Shown here: positions 7,292-15,247 of the stretch, one piece after another
Position numbering within the stretch: position 1 is the first letter of the stretch
Layout of the letters: each line of letters starts with the position of its first letter
Assembly (NCBI GenBank): GCA_000431215.1
Contig: HF985559.1
Coordinates: 1-47,524 of the forward strand
Direction of reading: 5' to 3'
DNA length: 47,524 bases
Source of the DNA: Prevotella sp. CAG:1031
GTDB lineage: Bacteria > Bacteroidota > Bacteroidia > Bacteroidales > Muribaculaceae
Notes under the pieces: generated by a model
What the model was told of the DNA's origin: nothing
Database searches by the model: none
Seen by the model: the letters and a program-made list of their open reading frames with translations, nothing else
Program-made: the position numbers and the translations under genes

Positions 7292-7660
7292 ATGGCATAT
7301 GTGATGACACCGGAACAAAGGAGCCGCTGTATGGCGGCTGTCAAAGGGAAGGATACGAAGCCGGAGATGATTGTGCGGAAGTATCTTTTCTCCCGTGGTA
7401 TGCGTTTCCGTGTTCAGGTCAGAAAGTTGCCGGGCACTCCGGATATTGTTTTGCCGAAATACAAGACCGTCATTTTCGTCAACGGATGCTTTTGGCATGG
7501 TCATGAGGACTGCAAGTATTTCCGGTTGCCTAAGTCGAATGTCGAGTTCTGGAAAGAGAAGATTAAGCGCAACATTGAACTAAACACTCGTAATCGAACT
7601 AGAGTGAAGGCACAATACAAGCAAAGTATCTGTGTTCGAGGTTTACTCACCCCTTTCTAA
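7292..7660 (+). CDS. vsr: Vsr-type mismatch endonuclease, short C-terminus
   Basis: Very-short-patch repair endonuclease, which nicks 5' of T in T:G mismatches left by deamination of 5-methylcytosine. The catalytic residues known from E. coli Vsr are at matching positions: E25, D51 (GTPDIV) and H69 (CFWHGH). Zinc ligands C66, H71 and C74 are present. The protein is 122 residues and ends NRTRVKAQYKQSICVRGLLTPF, so the usual C-terminal strand with a final zinc-binding Cys (GW...VWEC) is missing. It is probably frameshifted or truncated near residue 105 and may be inactive. No cytosine methyltransferase lies nearby. The next gene starts 25 nt downstream. Confidence 0.8.
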   Translation: MAYVMTPEQRSRCMAAVKGKDTKPEMIVRKYLFSRGMRFRVQVRKLPGTPDIVLPKYKTVIFVNGCFWHGHEDCKYFRLPKSNVEFWKEKIKRNIELNTRNRTRVKAQYKQSICVRGLLTPF

Positions 7661-7685
7661 TAGTACTTAATATTTTTCATTTTCA

Positions 7686-9821
7686 ATGGCTACGAAGAAA
7701 TCAAACAGATGCCTTTATAAGGCGGATTTCAAATCATTTGTTGTGGCTGATCCGCTTCACATCTTAGGTTGCATCGTCGATGCATACCATGGAAATGTGC
7801 AGACTACTTCCGAAGAGGCATGGATCGGTGAGATAAATCTTTTGCAGGATGTGCTGCTGCCTTGGAAAGACGAGGAGGCGGAAATTATTTTTGAATATGA
7901 TATACCGCGTCTCGGTAAACGCATAGATATCGTTTTACTTTTGAGAGGAATCATTTTCTGCCTTGAGTTCAAAGTTGGGCAGAAGGATGCTTTGCAGTCA
8001 GACGTGGAACAAGTGATGGACTATGCGCTTGATCTAAAGAATTTTCATCGCTTTAGCCATGATCGCATTATTGTCCCGATTTTAATACCTACCAAGCACG
8101 AAACTTCGTCGAGACAGTTTACTGCATCGGTATATGATGATTCAATTTACAATCCTCTTATCACGGGAGAAGCAGGTCTCCAAGAGATTATTGTCGAAGT
8201 GCTTAGTCATGAAAATGCGAATATGCCAGGCACGATAAAAGACTGGATTATCAGCCCATATACTCCCACGCCTACGATTATCGAGGCAGCGCGTTCTTTA
8301 TACGAAAATCATTCTGTAGAGGACATAATCAGACACGAGGCTGATAAAGTAACTACCGACGCCACTATCGCATATATTCTTGAAATAATAAATCGTTCGA
8401 AGAAAAAGGGTGAGAAGAGTATATGTTTTGTTACCGGTGTCCCCGGCGCGGGAAAAACGTTAGTCGGTCTTGATGTAGCTGTCAAACAATCTTACCAGGA
8501 TGACGGGAGATTCAATGAGGATGACGGCGCCGTTTACCTTTCAGGCAATGGCCCTCTTGTAGCCGTTCTGACAGAAGCTCTTGCGCGTGACAACTATAGA
8601 AAATCGAAAGAGAATGGCGAAAGTAAAAAGCTTTCGGATTCGCGCCGGGAGGTGAGTAAGTTCATCCAGATTATCCACCGATATAGGGATAATATGCTTG
8701 CTAAGATCAAGAACCCGGTGGTTGACGGTAAACTCGAAATCGACCCCGAGAAAGCCGTGAAACTTCAGCAAAGCGGCTACGGCGAAGTGGAACATGTGGC
8801 GATATTCGATGAAGCACAACGAGCATGGACCCATAAGCGCATTGCGGACTACCTGAAACGAGGAGGCACATACGGCAACAAACTAAAAGTGCCTAATTTC
8901 CCTATGTCTGAAGCAGCATTTCTGATATGGTCACTCGACCAGAGGGAAGATTGGGCTACGATTGTCTGCCTCATTGGTGGAGGTCAGGAAATAAACACCG
9001 GCGAAGCAGGCATTTCGGAATGGATTGCCGCACTCAACGAGCTTTTTCCCCATTGGAATGTCTACATTTCAGACAAATTGACCGAGCCGGAATATGCCGA
9101 GGGAAAGGTGAATGAACTTTTTGCTAAAAATAGGAATGTAAAATTTTCGGATAAACTGCATCTCGGAGTGAGTCTGCGCTCATTCCGGGCCGAAAGGCTT
9201 TCGGCATTCGTTCATTCATTACTATCGTTTAATACAGACACTTCGGCGCTATACACAGATGTCGTCAGTCATAGCTATCCAATAGTTCTTACCCGAAGCA
9301 TGGAAAAAGCCCGTGAATGGCTCAGACAGCAAGCGAGAGGTACGCAGCAGACAGGCATTCTCATTTCAAAGGTATCTGCCCGATTCAAGCCTTTAGCCGT
9401 GCATGTGCTTCCGCAAGACGAAGACAATGCCGTGCACTGGTTCCTTGAGGATAAATCAGACGTAAGATCATCGAATTATCTTGAGGAGGCGGCTACCGAA
9501 ATACAGGTGCAAGGGCTTGAAGTAGATTTTTCCTGTGTGCTTTGGGATGCAGATATGCGTTATGAGAATGGCAAATGGACGTTCTGGAAATTCAACGGCC
9601 GGACTGAATGGAGGCCAGAAAGAAATCTTGAAGCGCAAAAATATATGCTGAATGCGTATCGCGTGCTGCTGACACGCGCCCGTCAGGGAATGGTGATATG
9701 TATCCCCGTAGGCAACGGGCATACAACTCCGGAAGGTTTTCCCGAAGACTCTACTCGTTTGCCGGGGTTTTATGATTGCACCTACCGCTACTTCAAAAGC
9801 CTTGGCATGGAAGAAATATGA
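7686..9821 (+). CDS. DUF2075 helicase with nuclease-like N-terminus
   Basis: A 711-residue protein with an SF1-like helicase core of the DUF2075 (Schlafen group 3-like) family: Walker A GVPGAGKT (251-258), Walker B VAIFDEAQRA (371-380), GGGQEI (431-436) and a motif VI-like RVLLTRARQGMVICIP near the end. The N-terminal ~180 residues contain RIDIVLLLRGIIFCLEFKVG, where D81, E94 and K96 fit the PD-(D/E)xK nuclease pattern. Such nuclease-helicase fusions are common in defence islands. It follows vsr by 25 nt and precedes a short ORF and rhuM. The helicase call is firm; the nuclease call is inference from the motif. Confidence 0.8.
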   Translation: MATKKSNRCLYKADFKSFVVADPLHILGCIVDAYHGNVQTTSEEAWIGEINLLQDVLLPWKDEEAEIIFEYDIPRLGKRIDIVLLLRGIIFCLEFKVGQKDALQSDVEQVMDYALDLKNFHRFSHDRIIVPILIPTKHETSSRQFTASVYDDSIYNPLITGEAGLQEIIVEVLSHENANMPGTIKDWIISPYTPTPTIIEAARSLYENHSVEDIIRHEADKVTTDATIAYILEIINRSKKKGEKSICFVTGVPGAGKTLVGLDVAVKQSYQDDGRFNEDDGAVYLSGNGPLVAVLTEALARDNYRKSKENGESKKLSDSRREVSKFIQIIHRYRDNMLAKIKNPVVDGKLEIDPEKAVKLQQSGYGEVEHVAIFDEAQRAWTHKRIADYLKRGGTYGNKLKVPNFPMSEAAFLIWSLDQREDWATIVCLIGGGQEINTGEAGISEWIAALNELFPHWNVYISDKLTEPEYAEGKVNELFAKNRNVKFSDKLHLGVSLRSFRAERLSAFVHSLLSFNTDTSALYTDVVSHSYPIVLTRSMEKAREWLRQQARGTQQTGILISKVSARFKPLAVHVLPQDEDNAVHWFLEDKSDVRSSNYLEEAATEIQVQGLEVDFSCVLWDADMRYENGKWTFWKFNGRTEWRPERNLEAQKYMLNAYRVLLTRARQGMVICIPVGNGHTTPEGFPEDSTRLPGFYDCTYRYFKSLGMEEI

Positions 9822-9842
9822 TGCTTCGAAATACAGTACATT

Positions 9843-10013
9843 ATGGCGGATGAAGACAGATATAAGGAGTTTAAGCAGTATCTTGCTTCTGTGGAACTGG
9901 GAGTGGAGGGACGTGCGCGTAACTGGTTGATAGCTATCGGTTTGCAGGATGTGGAGCGGTTGAAACCGTCGGAGTTTCTGCTTGAACAGGTTATGAATAT
10001 CAAGATTTTCTAA
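9843..10013 (+). CDS. Small protein of 56 residues upstream of RhuM
   Basis: ATG at 9843 follows the DUF2075 stop by 21 nt and the TAA ends at 10013, 29 nt before rhuM. The product (MADEDRYKEFKQYLASVELG ... VMNIKIF) is charged and probably helical. It resembles, from memory, the N-terminal part of small Bacteroidales antitoxin-like proteins found beside Fic or RhuM genes, in which LKPSEYLIE is followed by a longer helical tail. Here the last seven residues differ and the chain stops early, so it may be truncated. I cannot confirm the family without a search. Confidence 0.55.
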   Translation: MADEDRYKEFKQYLASVELGVEGRARNWLIAIGLQDVERLKPSEFLLEQVMNIKIF

Positions 10014-10042
10014 TCTAACGTTTTTACTGATTTGCGAGCATT

Positions 10043-11065
10043 ATGGCGAAGAAGTTTGAGATACGAAATAGCACGGCGGAGTTCCTGATCTTTCAGATTG
10101 AGGGGAAGGAGGACGGTGTGCAGGTTCTGTACCATAACGATTCTGTGTGGTGTACGCAGAAGGCTATGGCGCAGTTGTTTGACTGCTCTTCTGATAATAT
10201 CGGTCTACATTTGAAAAACATCTTCAGGAGTGGTGAACTTCAAGAAGATTCAGTTACCGAGAAATTCTCGGCAACTGCTTCCGATGGGAAGAACTATATG
10301 ACCAAGTTCTATAATCTCGATGCCATCATAAGTGTCGGATATCGGGTGAACAGCACCAGGGCGACGCAGTTCAGGCAGTGGTGTACTTTTGTATTGCGTC
10401 AGTTCGCCATCCGTGGATATGTGATTGACAAGAAGCGCATGGAGAACGGCTCATTTATAGGCGAGGACTATTTCGAGCATTTGTTGGCTGAAATCCGTGA
10501 GATTCGTCTCAGCGAGCGGCGTTTCTATCAAAAGCTGACAGATATTTACGCTACAAGCATCGATTACAATCGTGATGCTCCCACTACCCGACTGTTCTTC
10601 AAGAAGGTGCAGAATAAGATGCACTACGCTGTGCATGGTCATACTGCCGCTGAGCTGATAATTGACCGGGCTAATGCTGAAAAGGAGCATATGGGTCTGA
10701 CTACTTGGGAGAATGCTCCCAACGGGAAGATCGTTAAGCCGGATGTCAGCATCGCCAAAAATTATCTCAAAGAGAGTGAGCTGGAGGATATGGGGCGGAT
10801 TGTCAACTCATTCCTTGACTTGGCGGAGGATATGGCAAAGCGTCATATTCCTATGACAATGGAGGATTGGGCTAAGCGCATTGATAAGTTCCTTGATCTT
10901 ACCGACCGTCCCGTTCTGACTGATGCCGGCCATGTATCAGCCGAACAAGCCAAGGAATACGCTGAAACTGAGTTTGAGAAATATCGCGTCATTCAAGACA
11001 AACTCTTCCAGTCTGACTTCGACCGCTTTAACGACAATAATCTTATTCCTTTAGACATCGAATAA
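10043..11065 (+). CDS. RhuM family protein
   Basis: A 340-residue protein of the RhuM (virulence protein/DUF4062-like naming varies) family, often found in pathogenicity and defence islands. Family features are the N-terminal VWCTQKAMAQLFDCSSDNIGLHLKNIF, which looks like a DNA-binding fold, the conserved YNLDAIISVGYRVNSTRATQFRQWCTFVLRQF, and a C-terminal half with AVHGHTAAELIIDRANAEKEHMGLTTW. The molecular role of RhuM is unknown. The dehydrogenase gene begins only 19 nt after it, so the two may be co-transcribed although no functional link is obvious. Confidence 0.85.
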   Translation: MAKKFEIRNSTAEFLIFQIEGKEDGVQVLYHNDSVWCTQKAMAQLFDCSSDNIGLHLKNIFRSGELQEDSVTEKFSATASDGKNYMTKFYNLDAIISVGYRVNSTRATQFRQWCTFVLRQFAIRGYVIDKKRMENGSFIGEDYFEHLLAEIREIRLSERRFYQKLTDIYATSIDYNRDAPTTRLFFKKVQNKMHYAVHGHTAAELIIDRANAEKEHMGLTTWENAPNGKIVKPDVSIAKNYLKESELEDMGRIVNSFLDLAEDMAKRHIPMTMEDWAKRIDKFLDLTDRPVLTDAGHVSAEQAKEYAETEFEKYRVIQDKLFQSDFDRFNDNNLIPLDIE

Positions 11066-11084
11066 ACTCATAAAGAATTTTGAG

Positions 11085-12116
11085 ATGAAAGCATTGACAT
11101 ATACCGCGCCGGGACGGTTTGAGCTGATTGTGAAACCGAAGCCGGAAGTTTTGAATCCGAAGGATGCCGTGGTGAGGGTTACTCTTTCGAGCATCTGCTC
11201 GTCGGACTTGCATATTCTGCATGGGGCTGTGCCTCAGGCGGAGGTCGGTATCACTGTGGGGCATGAATTGGTTGGTGTCGTTGAGTCCGTCGGTTCGGAA
11301 GTCACTAAGGTCAAGCCGGGCGATAGGGTTGCCGTGAATGTCGAGACGTTCTGCGGCGAGTGTTTTTACTGCAAACGGGGATATGTGAACAACTGCACCT
11401 CCGGCGGCTGGATGTTAGGCTGCCGCATCGACGGCGGTCAGGCGGAATATGTCCGTGTACCATACGCCGACAATGGTTTGACTCCGATTCCCGACAACGT
11501 GAGCGAGGAACAAGCTCTCTTTGTAGGCGACATTCTCGCCACTGGCTATTGGGCTGCCAAAATTTCCGAAATTTTCGAGGAAGATACCGTGCTGATTATT
11601 GGTGCAGGACCGACCGGTTTATGCACGCTTGAATGTGTGCAGCTGTATCAGCCACATAAGATAGTCGTTTGCGAGTCTGATAAGAGCCGCCGACATTTCG
11701 TGCGCCGGCATTATCCGAATGTCAAGGTAATAGAGCCAACAAAATGCCTTGATTTTCTCAAATCGATTACTGATGGTCGTGGTGCCGACCGTGTCATTGA
11801 GGTGGCCGGAAGCAAGGACACCTTTGAACTGGCATGGCGTTGTGCCCGACCGAATGCCATCGTCACGATTGTCGCTCTCTATGAGAAGGAGCAGATATTG
11901 CCTTTGCCGTGGATGTATGGCAAGAACCTGACTTTCAAGACCGGCGGCGTCGATGCTTGCGACTGCGACAAAATCATGCAGTTGATTTCCGAAGGCAAGA
12001 TTGACACCACGCGCCTGATAACCCACCGTTACCCCCTAAGCCGCATTCAGGAAGCCTACACCCTGTTCGCCAACCGCACTGACAACGTCATCAAAACCGC
12101 CATCTATCCGAATTAA
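11085..12116 (+). CDS. Zinc-dependent alcohol dehydrogenase
   Basis: Medium-chain dehydrogenase/reductase (343 residues) that oxidises an alcohol or polyol with NAD(P). Catalytic zinc ligands C38 and H60-E61 (GHE) are present, as are the four structural-zinc cysteines C90, C93, C96 and C104 and the nucleotide-binding GAGPTG (173-178). The GDILATGYW stretch after residue 148 is typical. Substrate cannot be read from sequence; threonine or sorbitol dehydrogenase-like annotation is possible. It sits at the end of the forward cluster and faces a reverse-strand operon across a shared hairpin. Confidence 0.9.
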   Translation: MKALTYTAPGRFELIVKPKPEVLNPKDAVVRVTLSSICSSDLHILHGAVPQAEVGITVGHELVGVVESVGSEVTKVKPGDRVAVNVETFCGECFYCKRGYVNNCTSGGWMLGCRIDGGQAEYVRVPYADNGLTPIPDNVSEEQALFVGDILATGYWAAKISEIFEEDTVLIIGAGPTGLCTLECVQLYQPHKIVVCESDKSRRHFVRRHYPNVKVIEPTKCLDFLKSITDGRGADRVIEVAGSKDTFELAWRCARPNAIVTIVALYEKEQILPLPWMYGKNLTFKTGGVDACDCDKIMQLISEGKIDTTRLITHRYPLSRIQEAYTLFANRTDNVIKTAIYPN

Positions 12117-12129
12117 AGAGCATCGGTAA

Positions 12130-12173
12130 CTTAACAACGGAGTCTCGTATGCGAACAAGACGCCGTTGTTAAG
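12130..12173. terminator. Bidirectional terminator between convergent units
   Basis: CTTAACAACGG (12130-12140) pairs perfectly with CCGTTGTTAAG (12163-12173) across a 22-nt loop. It lies in the 65-nt gap between the dehydrogenase stop and the end of the reverse-strand gene at 12182. It has no strong U-tract in either direction. Confidence 0.6.
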
Positions 12174-12181
12174 GTTGATGC

Positions 12182-12487
12182 TTATACCGATTCAAGCTGC
12201 TCGCGGATTACCCTCTCGGTCTCGCGCTTGGAATCGACACGACTGTATCGTTCGCCGGAACACATAGGGCAGCTGCAAGGTTGTCCTGTGGTTCTATACA
12301 CCTGACACCATCTCACCGTCCGGAGTTCTTTCCACGTTTCGGCTTTACGTACTTCCCCGGTTGAGGTATCTTCGACGTATGCCGTAGAAAATGCTCTGAA
12401 GATTATGCGTAGCCGATTACGCCACACGCGTTTTCTCTGAATGCGTCGCCACGCACGAGTTGATGTTCCGTCCATCGTCACGTTCAA
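12182..12487 (-). CDS. Small Arg-rich protein with CSCPMC motif
   Basis: Unrecognised product of 101 residues. The N-terminal third is very basic (TRAWRRIQRKRVWRNRLRII). The C-terminal half has C62 (WCQVY) and PCSCPMCSGERYSR near residues 70-83, a cysteine arrangement that suggests a small metal site. Similar short proteins with a CSCxMC core are, as I recall, common in Bacteroidetes without known function. ATG 12475 (MDGTS) is an alternative start. It lies 109 nt downstream of the metallophosphoesterase gene, so it may be the last gene of that reverse unit. Confidence 0.65.
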   Translation of the reverse strand: MNVTMDGTSTRAWRRIQRKRVWRNRLRIIFRAFSTAYVEDTSTGEVRKAETWKELRTVRWCQVYRTTGQPCSCPMCSGERYSRVDSKRETERVIREQLESV

Positions 12488-12596
12488 TTATTGGTTTCGG
12501 GAACGTGATACTAATAAACAGATACTCTTTATTGATATTCATAAGTGTAGCTTTTATAATGATAGAACAGCAATAAGCGTGCCAAAATCCATTGCG

Positions 12597-13361
12597 TTAG
12601 ATTTCTATTATGGCATCCCGGCGGAAGCTGCTTTGCTCGCCATGAAAGGTATAACCAAGCTGATTGCAGATACACCGGGTATTGCCGATGGTTTTGTTTA
12701 TGTTTCGGTGTGAATGACCGTATATCCAGTAGTCGATACGGCTGCTGGCTATGAAGTCGCCGAGTTCAGATGTGAAAGCTCCGTTAATCGGACTCCCCTT
12801 GAACTCATCTGACATAAGTTCAAACGATGGCACATGGTGGGTGGCGACTATGATATGTCTGGCCTTACTCTCCACCACACTTCTCTCGATGAACTCACGA
12901 CAACGTTCATGCTCCTGGTTGAAACGCTGAGCCGAAAGACGGAACTGTCCATTGCGTATGCAGTGGAAGTCAGTCACTCCGCGTTCGGTCTGATATTCAT
13001 CCCACGGGTGAATCTTTGCCCAAAGAGTTGAAGCGATGTGATCGATATTGGGAGCCAACTGAATCACACAGTTATAGCAGGCTTTTACATTCGGACGTAT
13101 TTCTTGCTGCCAGCCTTCGTGAAGGTCGTTGATGTCAAAGCTTTTGTATAGCTCATGGTTTCCGGGAATTACGATAGTCTGACGGAAGGACTCGGCGCAC
13201 CAGTCCCAGAAGGGATGGTGCCCGTAGTTGTCATCACCAAGATAGCCGATGTCTCCGGCTAATATCAGGACATCCCCAGCAGCTGCCAGTGGATTATCTT
13301 TCAGCCAACGGCTGTTTTCATGAAACTCCAGATGGAGGTCAGATGCATATTGTATTTTCAT
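12597..13361 (-). CDS. Metallophosphoesterase
   Basis: Calcineurin-like phosphoesterase (254 residues). Metal-binding motifs run in order: D8-x-H10, GD37 (LAGDIGYLGD), GNHE (67-70), H in ATHHVP and the final GHSHRN. This gives the full set needed for a two-metal phosphohydrolase acting on nucleotides, nucleic acid or phosphoprotein. There is no signal peptide, so it is cytoplasmic. It follows the 374-residue unknown gene by 22 nt, which makes co-expression likely. Confidence 0.9.
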   Translation of the reverse strand: MKIQYASDLHLEFHENSRWLKDNPLAAAGDVLILAGDIGYLGDDNYGHHPFWDWCAESFRQTIVIPGNHELYKSFDINDLHEGWQQEIRPNVKACYNCVIQLAPNIDHIASTLWAKIHPWDEYQTERGVTDFHCIRNGQFRLSAQRFNQEHERCREFIERSVVESKARHIIVATHHVPSFELMSDEFKGSPINGAFTSELGDFIASSRIDYWIYGHSHRNINKTIGNTRCICNQLGYTFHGEQSSFRRDAIIEI

Positions 13362-13383
13362 AACTGTTTCTCATTTAGAAGTG

Positions 13384-14508
13384 TTAAGCGAGAGGACTTA
13401 CCCTCTCAATCTTATTCCAATTAGTGTTTGCGATTATTTTCTTGATGACTTTCTTGTCTACTTCGTAAGCATAAGGGAGTTTCATCTGGCTACCAATATC
13501 ATCGCCCTGCATATATCGGTACGCATAAGGGGTAATCTCAACGTAGTCAGTCTCCTTCAAGATTCCGAGTACATGATCTACTTCTCCCAATTCAACCGAG
13601 ATTCCGGCATCAGACAATCCTACGACAGCCCGGAAGCAATCATCAAGATTCCAATAACTACCGGTGCCGACATAAAAATGCCATTGACCATTGGTATATG
13701 TTGGGTACAAGTGAACTCTCGCATACACTACATCAAAACCATGATAAGGTGAGACGTCGTTCTTCCATCTTCTGAAATCATCCTCAGAATCAAGATTATA
13801 CTCCTTAATCTCATATCCTTTACTTGAATGACGGAAGACTTCAATATCATTTCCCGACATCTTGCCATATACAGCTTCATATGCTATGCGCCAATAGTGC
13901 ATATAGCATCTGAGAGTCATCTCGGAAAACTGTGTAGGCTCGAACTGATTCTCGTACAGGTTGATTACCCGAGGTATATCTATCCCATCATAGCGATTGT
14001 CAGGAATCAAAGAGTTCAGGATAGACCTCTTTATCAACCCTTCTCTCCGGTAGTAACTCAAATATTTCTCAACATACGAATTATATTGTTCGGACGCAGA
14101 CAAGATATTGTCAACGAGTCCTACAACATACTTCTCGACTTTTGAGAATATTCCAACGAGTTCATCCTCATAGAAACAATGGTGGGAATTACAATCTTCC
14201 TTGTCACAGAATACATGATGATCATAAGTATCTCCGGTGATATAGAGATAATGGCGATCCTTATAGGTTGATAACGACAAGCGATACCATTCCCATCCTT
14301 TGCCCCTGACCTCAAACCAAAGACTTCTCCTTTCATCATCGCCCATAGGAGCCAGACGACTCATCGCTCCGTGTATTCTGCGGATGATATAAGCACAAGT
14401 CCCTGATACAACAGTCACTTCAAGACCGCGACTGTCAGGAAAGTACTGAATGTCTGACTGAGTCAGAGCATTCTGGCGATATATTTTCTTTTGATCATTC
14501 AACTTCAT
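13384..14508 (-). CDS. Unknown 374-residue protein with Cys/His cluster
   Basis: No family recognised. The protein is acidic and aromatic-rich with no signal peptide or membrane segment. Around residues 97-111 lies HHVFCDKEDCNSHHC (H97, H98, C101, C106, H109, H110, C111), which looks like a metal-binding knuckle. The C-terminal half contains Tyr-rich strands (YPTYTNGQWHFYVGTGSYWNLDDCF). It is the first gene of a reverse unit with the metallophosphoesterase 22 nt downstream. Base composition is lower in GC than the core genes, as in the rest of this island. Confidence 0.7.
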   Translation of the reverse strand: MKLNDQKKIYRQNALTQSDIQYFPDSRGLEVTVVSGTCAYIIRRIHGAMSRLAPMGDDERRSLWFEVRGKGWEWYRLSLSTYKDRHYLYITGDTYDHHVFCDKEDCNSHHCFYEDELVGIFSKVEKYVVGLVDNILSASEQYNSYVEKYLSYYRREGLIKRSILNSLIPDNRYDGIDIPRVINLYENQFEPTQFSEMTLRCYMHYWRIAYEAVYGKMSGNDIEVFRHSSKGYEIKEYNLDSEDDFRRWKNDVSPYHGFDVVYARVHLYPTYTNGQWHFYVGTGSYWNLDDCFRAVVGLSDAGISVELGEVDHVLGILKETDYVEITPYAYRYMQGDDIGSQMKLPYAYEVDKKVIKKIIANTNWNKIERVSPLA

Positions 14509-14600
14509 TTTTTCGAGTGAGTTATGCGTCTTACGGCGCGGTTATGGAAATGTGTGTCCGCAGCTGATCGCGATGAAGAAGGTTATATCGGTGAGGACAC

Positions 14601-14647
14601 AAAAAACGACTGTCGGGAAGCTTGGTAAGGACTTTCCGACAGTCGTT
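14601..14647 (-). terminator. Strong terminator of the 52-codon unit
   Basis: A 16-bp stem (14605-14620 with 14632-14647, one G-U pair, 11-nt loop) is followed on the reverse strand by TTTTTT. It lies 26 nt past the stop codon at 14674. Confidence 0.9.
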
Positions 14648-14656
14648 ATATCTCAG

Positions 14657-14676
14657 TAGTCTGTATTTGTAGACTA
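14657..14676 (-). other. Small hairpin over the stop codon of the 52-codon ORF
   Basis: TAGTCT (14657-14662) and AGACTA (14671-14676) pair perfectly with an 8-nt loop. The right arm includes the ORF stop codon. It may stabilise the 3' end or be part of a structured RNA. Confidence 0.4.
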
Positions 14677-14832
14677 ACTTATGTCAGTTGGATTACTGAA
14701 ACAAACCGGTCGGACAGCTCCACAATATGATGTGCATGTTGCTGACGGCATCAGCACATACGCATTGCGTTCAAAGCCTTTTAAGCATTGAATACCTTTG
14801 ATGATTAGTATATTGTAATGCTGTCTTGCCAT
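14674..14832 (-). CDS. 52-residue peptide with four cysteines
   Basis: No family recognised. The peptide begins MARQHYNILIIKGIQCLKGF and ends CGAVRPVCFSNPTDIS, with C16, C33, C37 and C44. The ATG at 14832 is chosen over the longer frame because the predicted promoter places the transcript start near 14847. The transcript would be about 245 nt, bounded by promoter 14854-14885 and terminator 14601-14647, with nothing else in it. It could encode a secreted or modified peptide, or the transcript could be a small RNA with a chance ORF. No maturation enzyme or exporter is adjacent. Confidence 0.45.
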   Translation of the reverse strand: MARQHYNILIIKGIQCLKGFERNAYVLMPSATCTSYCGAVRPVCFSNPTDIS

Positions 14833-14853
14833 TTGTTTCGTTTTAATTGGGCG

Positions 14854-14885
14854 CAAAGTTGACACTTTTTCACAAATCCACCAAA
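14854..14885 (-). promoter_or_regulatory. Promoter of the 52-codon unit
   Basis: On the reverse strand TTTG (14882-14885), a 20-nt spacer, then CAACTTTG (14854-14861), one base off the TAnnTTTG consensus. It is divergent from the hipB promoter 130 bp away. Confidence 0.7.
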
Positions 14886-14918
14886 TTTATTTTCTCAGCA
14901 GCCTAAAAGTCCTATATA

Positions 14919-14988
14919 TCATACTTCGTTCAGCCGATTTCAAAACTAATGATGACATAGCTGCCAAAAGTACGGTTTGTCATACTTC
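14919..14988 (+). repeat. Two copies of TCATACTTC upstream of hipB
   Basis: Direct repeats at 14919-14927 and 14980-14988, the second just before the -33 box. They may be binding sites for HipB. This is inferred only from position. Confidence 0.35.
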
Positions 14989-14990
14989 TA

Positions 14991-15022
14991 TTTGGTGGTT
15001 TCAGAAATTCTCATTATTTTTG
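14991..15022 (+). promoter_or_regulatory. Promoter of hipBST
   Basis: TTTG (14991-14994), 20-nt spacer, TATTTTTG (15015-15022). The expected transcript start near 15029 excludes an upstream TTG start at 15020 and supports ATG 15047 for hipB. Confidence 0.8.
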
Positions 15023-15046
15023 CGCGAAAGTTTATTATGTCAGACT

Positions 15047-15247
15047 ATGGAACTGATGGATATAATGAAACAGCGTAGGGAAACACTCTCCCTTACCCAG
15101 CAGGATCTTGCTGAAATGTCGCAAGTGGGTCTTGCTACAATCAAAGATATTGAGCGTGGTAAGGGTAATCCTGCGCTCAAGACCGTGAAGAAAATTCTTG
15201 ATGTTCTTGGCATTGAGATTGAATATCGTATAAGGCAGACCGTATGA
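15047..15247 (+). CDS. hipB: HipB-type DNA-binding antitoxin
   Basis: Xre-family helix-turn-helix protein (66 residues) that represses the operon and takes part in neutralising the HipT kinase. The HTH is visible as TQQDLAEMSQVGLATIKDIERGKGNPALKTVKKILDVLGI (about residues 17-56). ATG 15047 is the first start downstream of the predicted transcript start. The stop overlaps the hipS start by 4 nt (ATGA). Confidence 0.85.
   Translation: MELMDIMKQRRETLSLTQQDLAEMSQVGLATIKDIERGKGNPALKTVKKILDVLGIEIEYRIRQTV

Noticed and set aside
12441..12713. 90-codon forward ORF between two reverse genes
   Set aside because: Its two ends are antisense to the small Cys protein gene and the phosphoesterase gene, and the middle is AT-rich intergenic sequence. 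No promoter or family match.
15020..15247. Longer HipB starting at TTG 15020
   Set aside because: That start lies inside the -7 box and before the expected transcript start; ATG 15047 is used.
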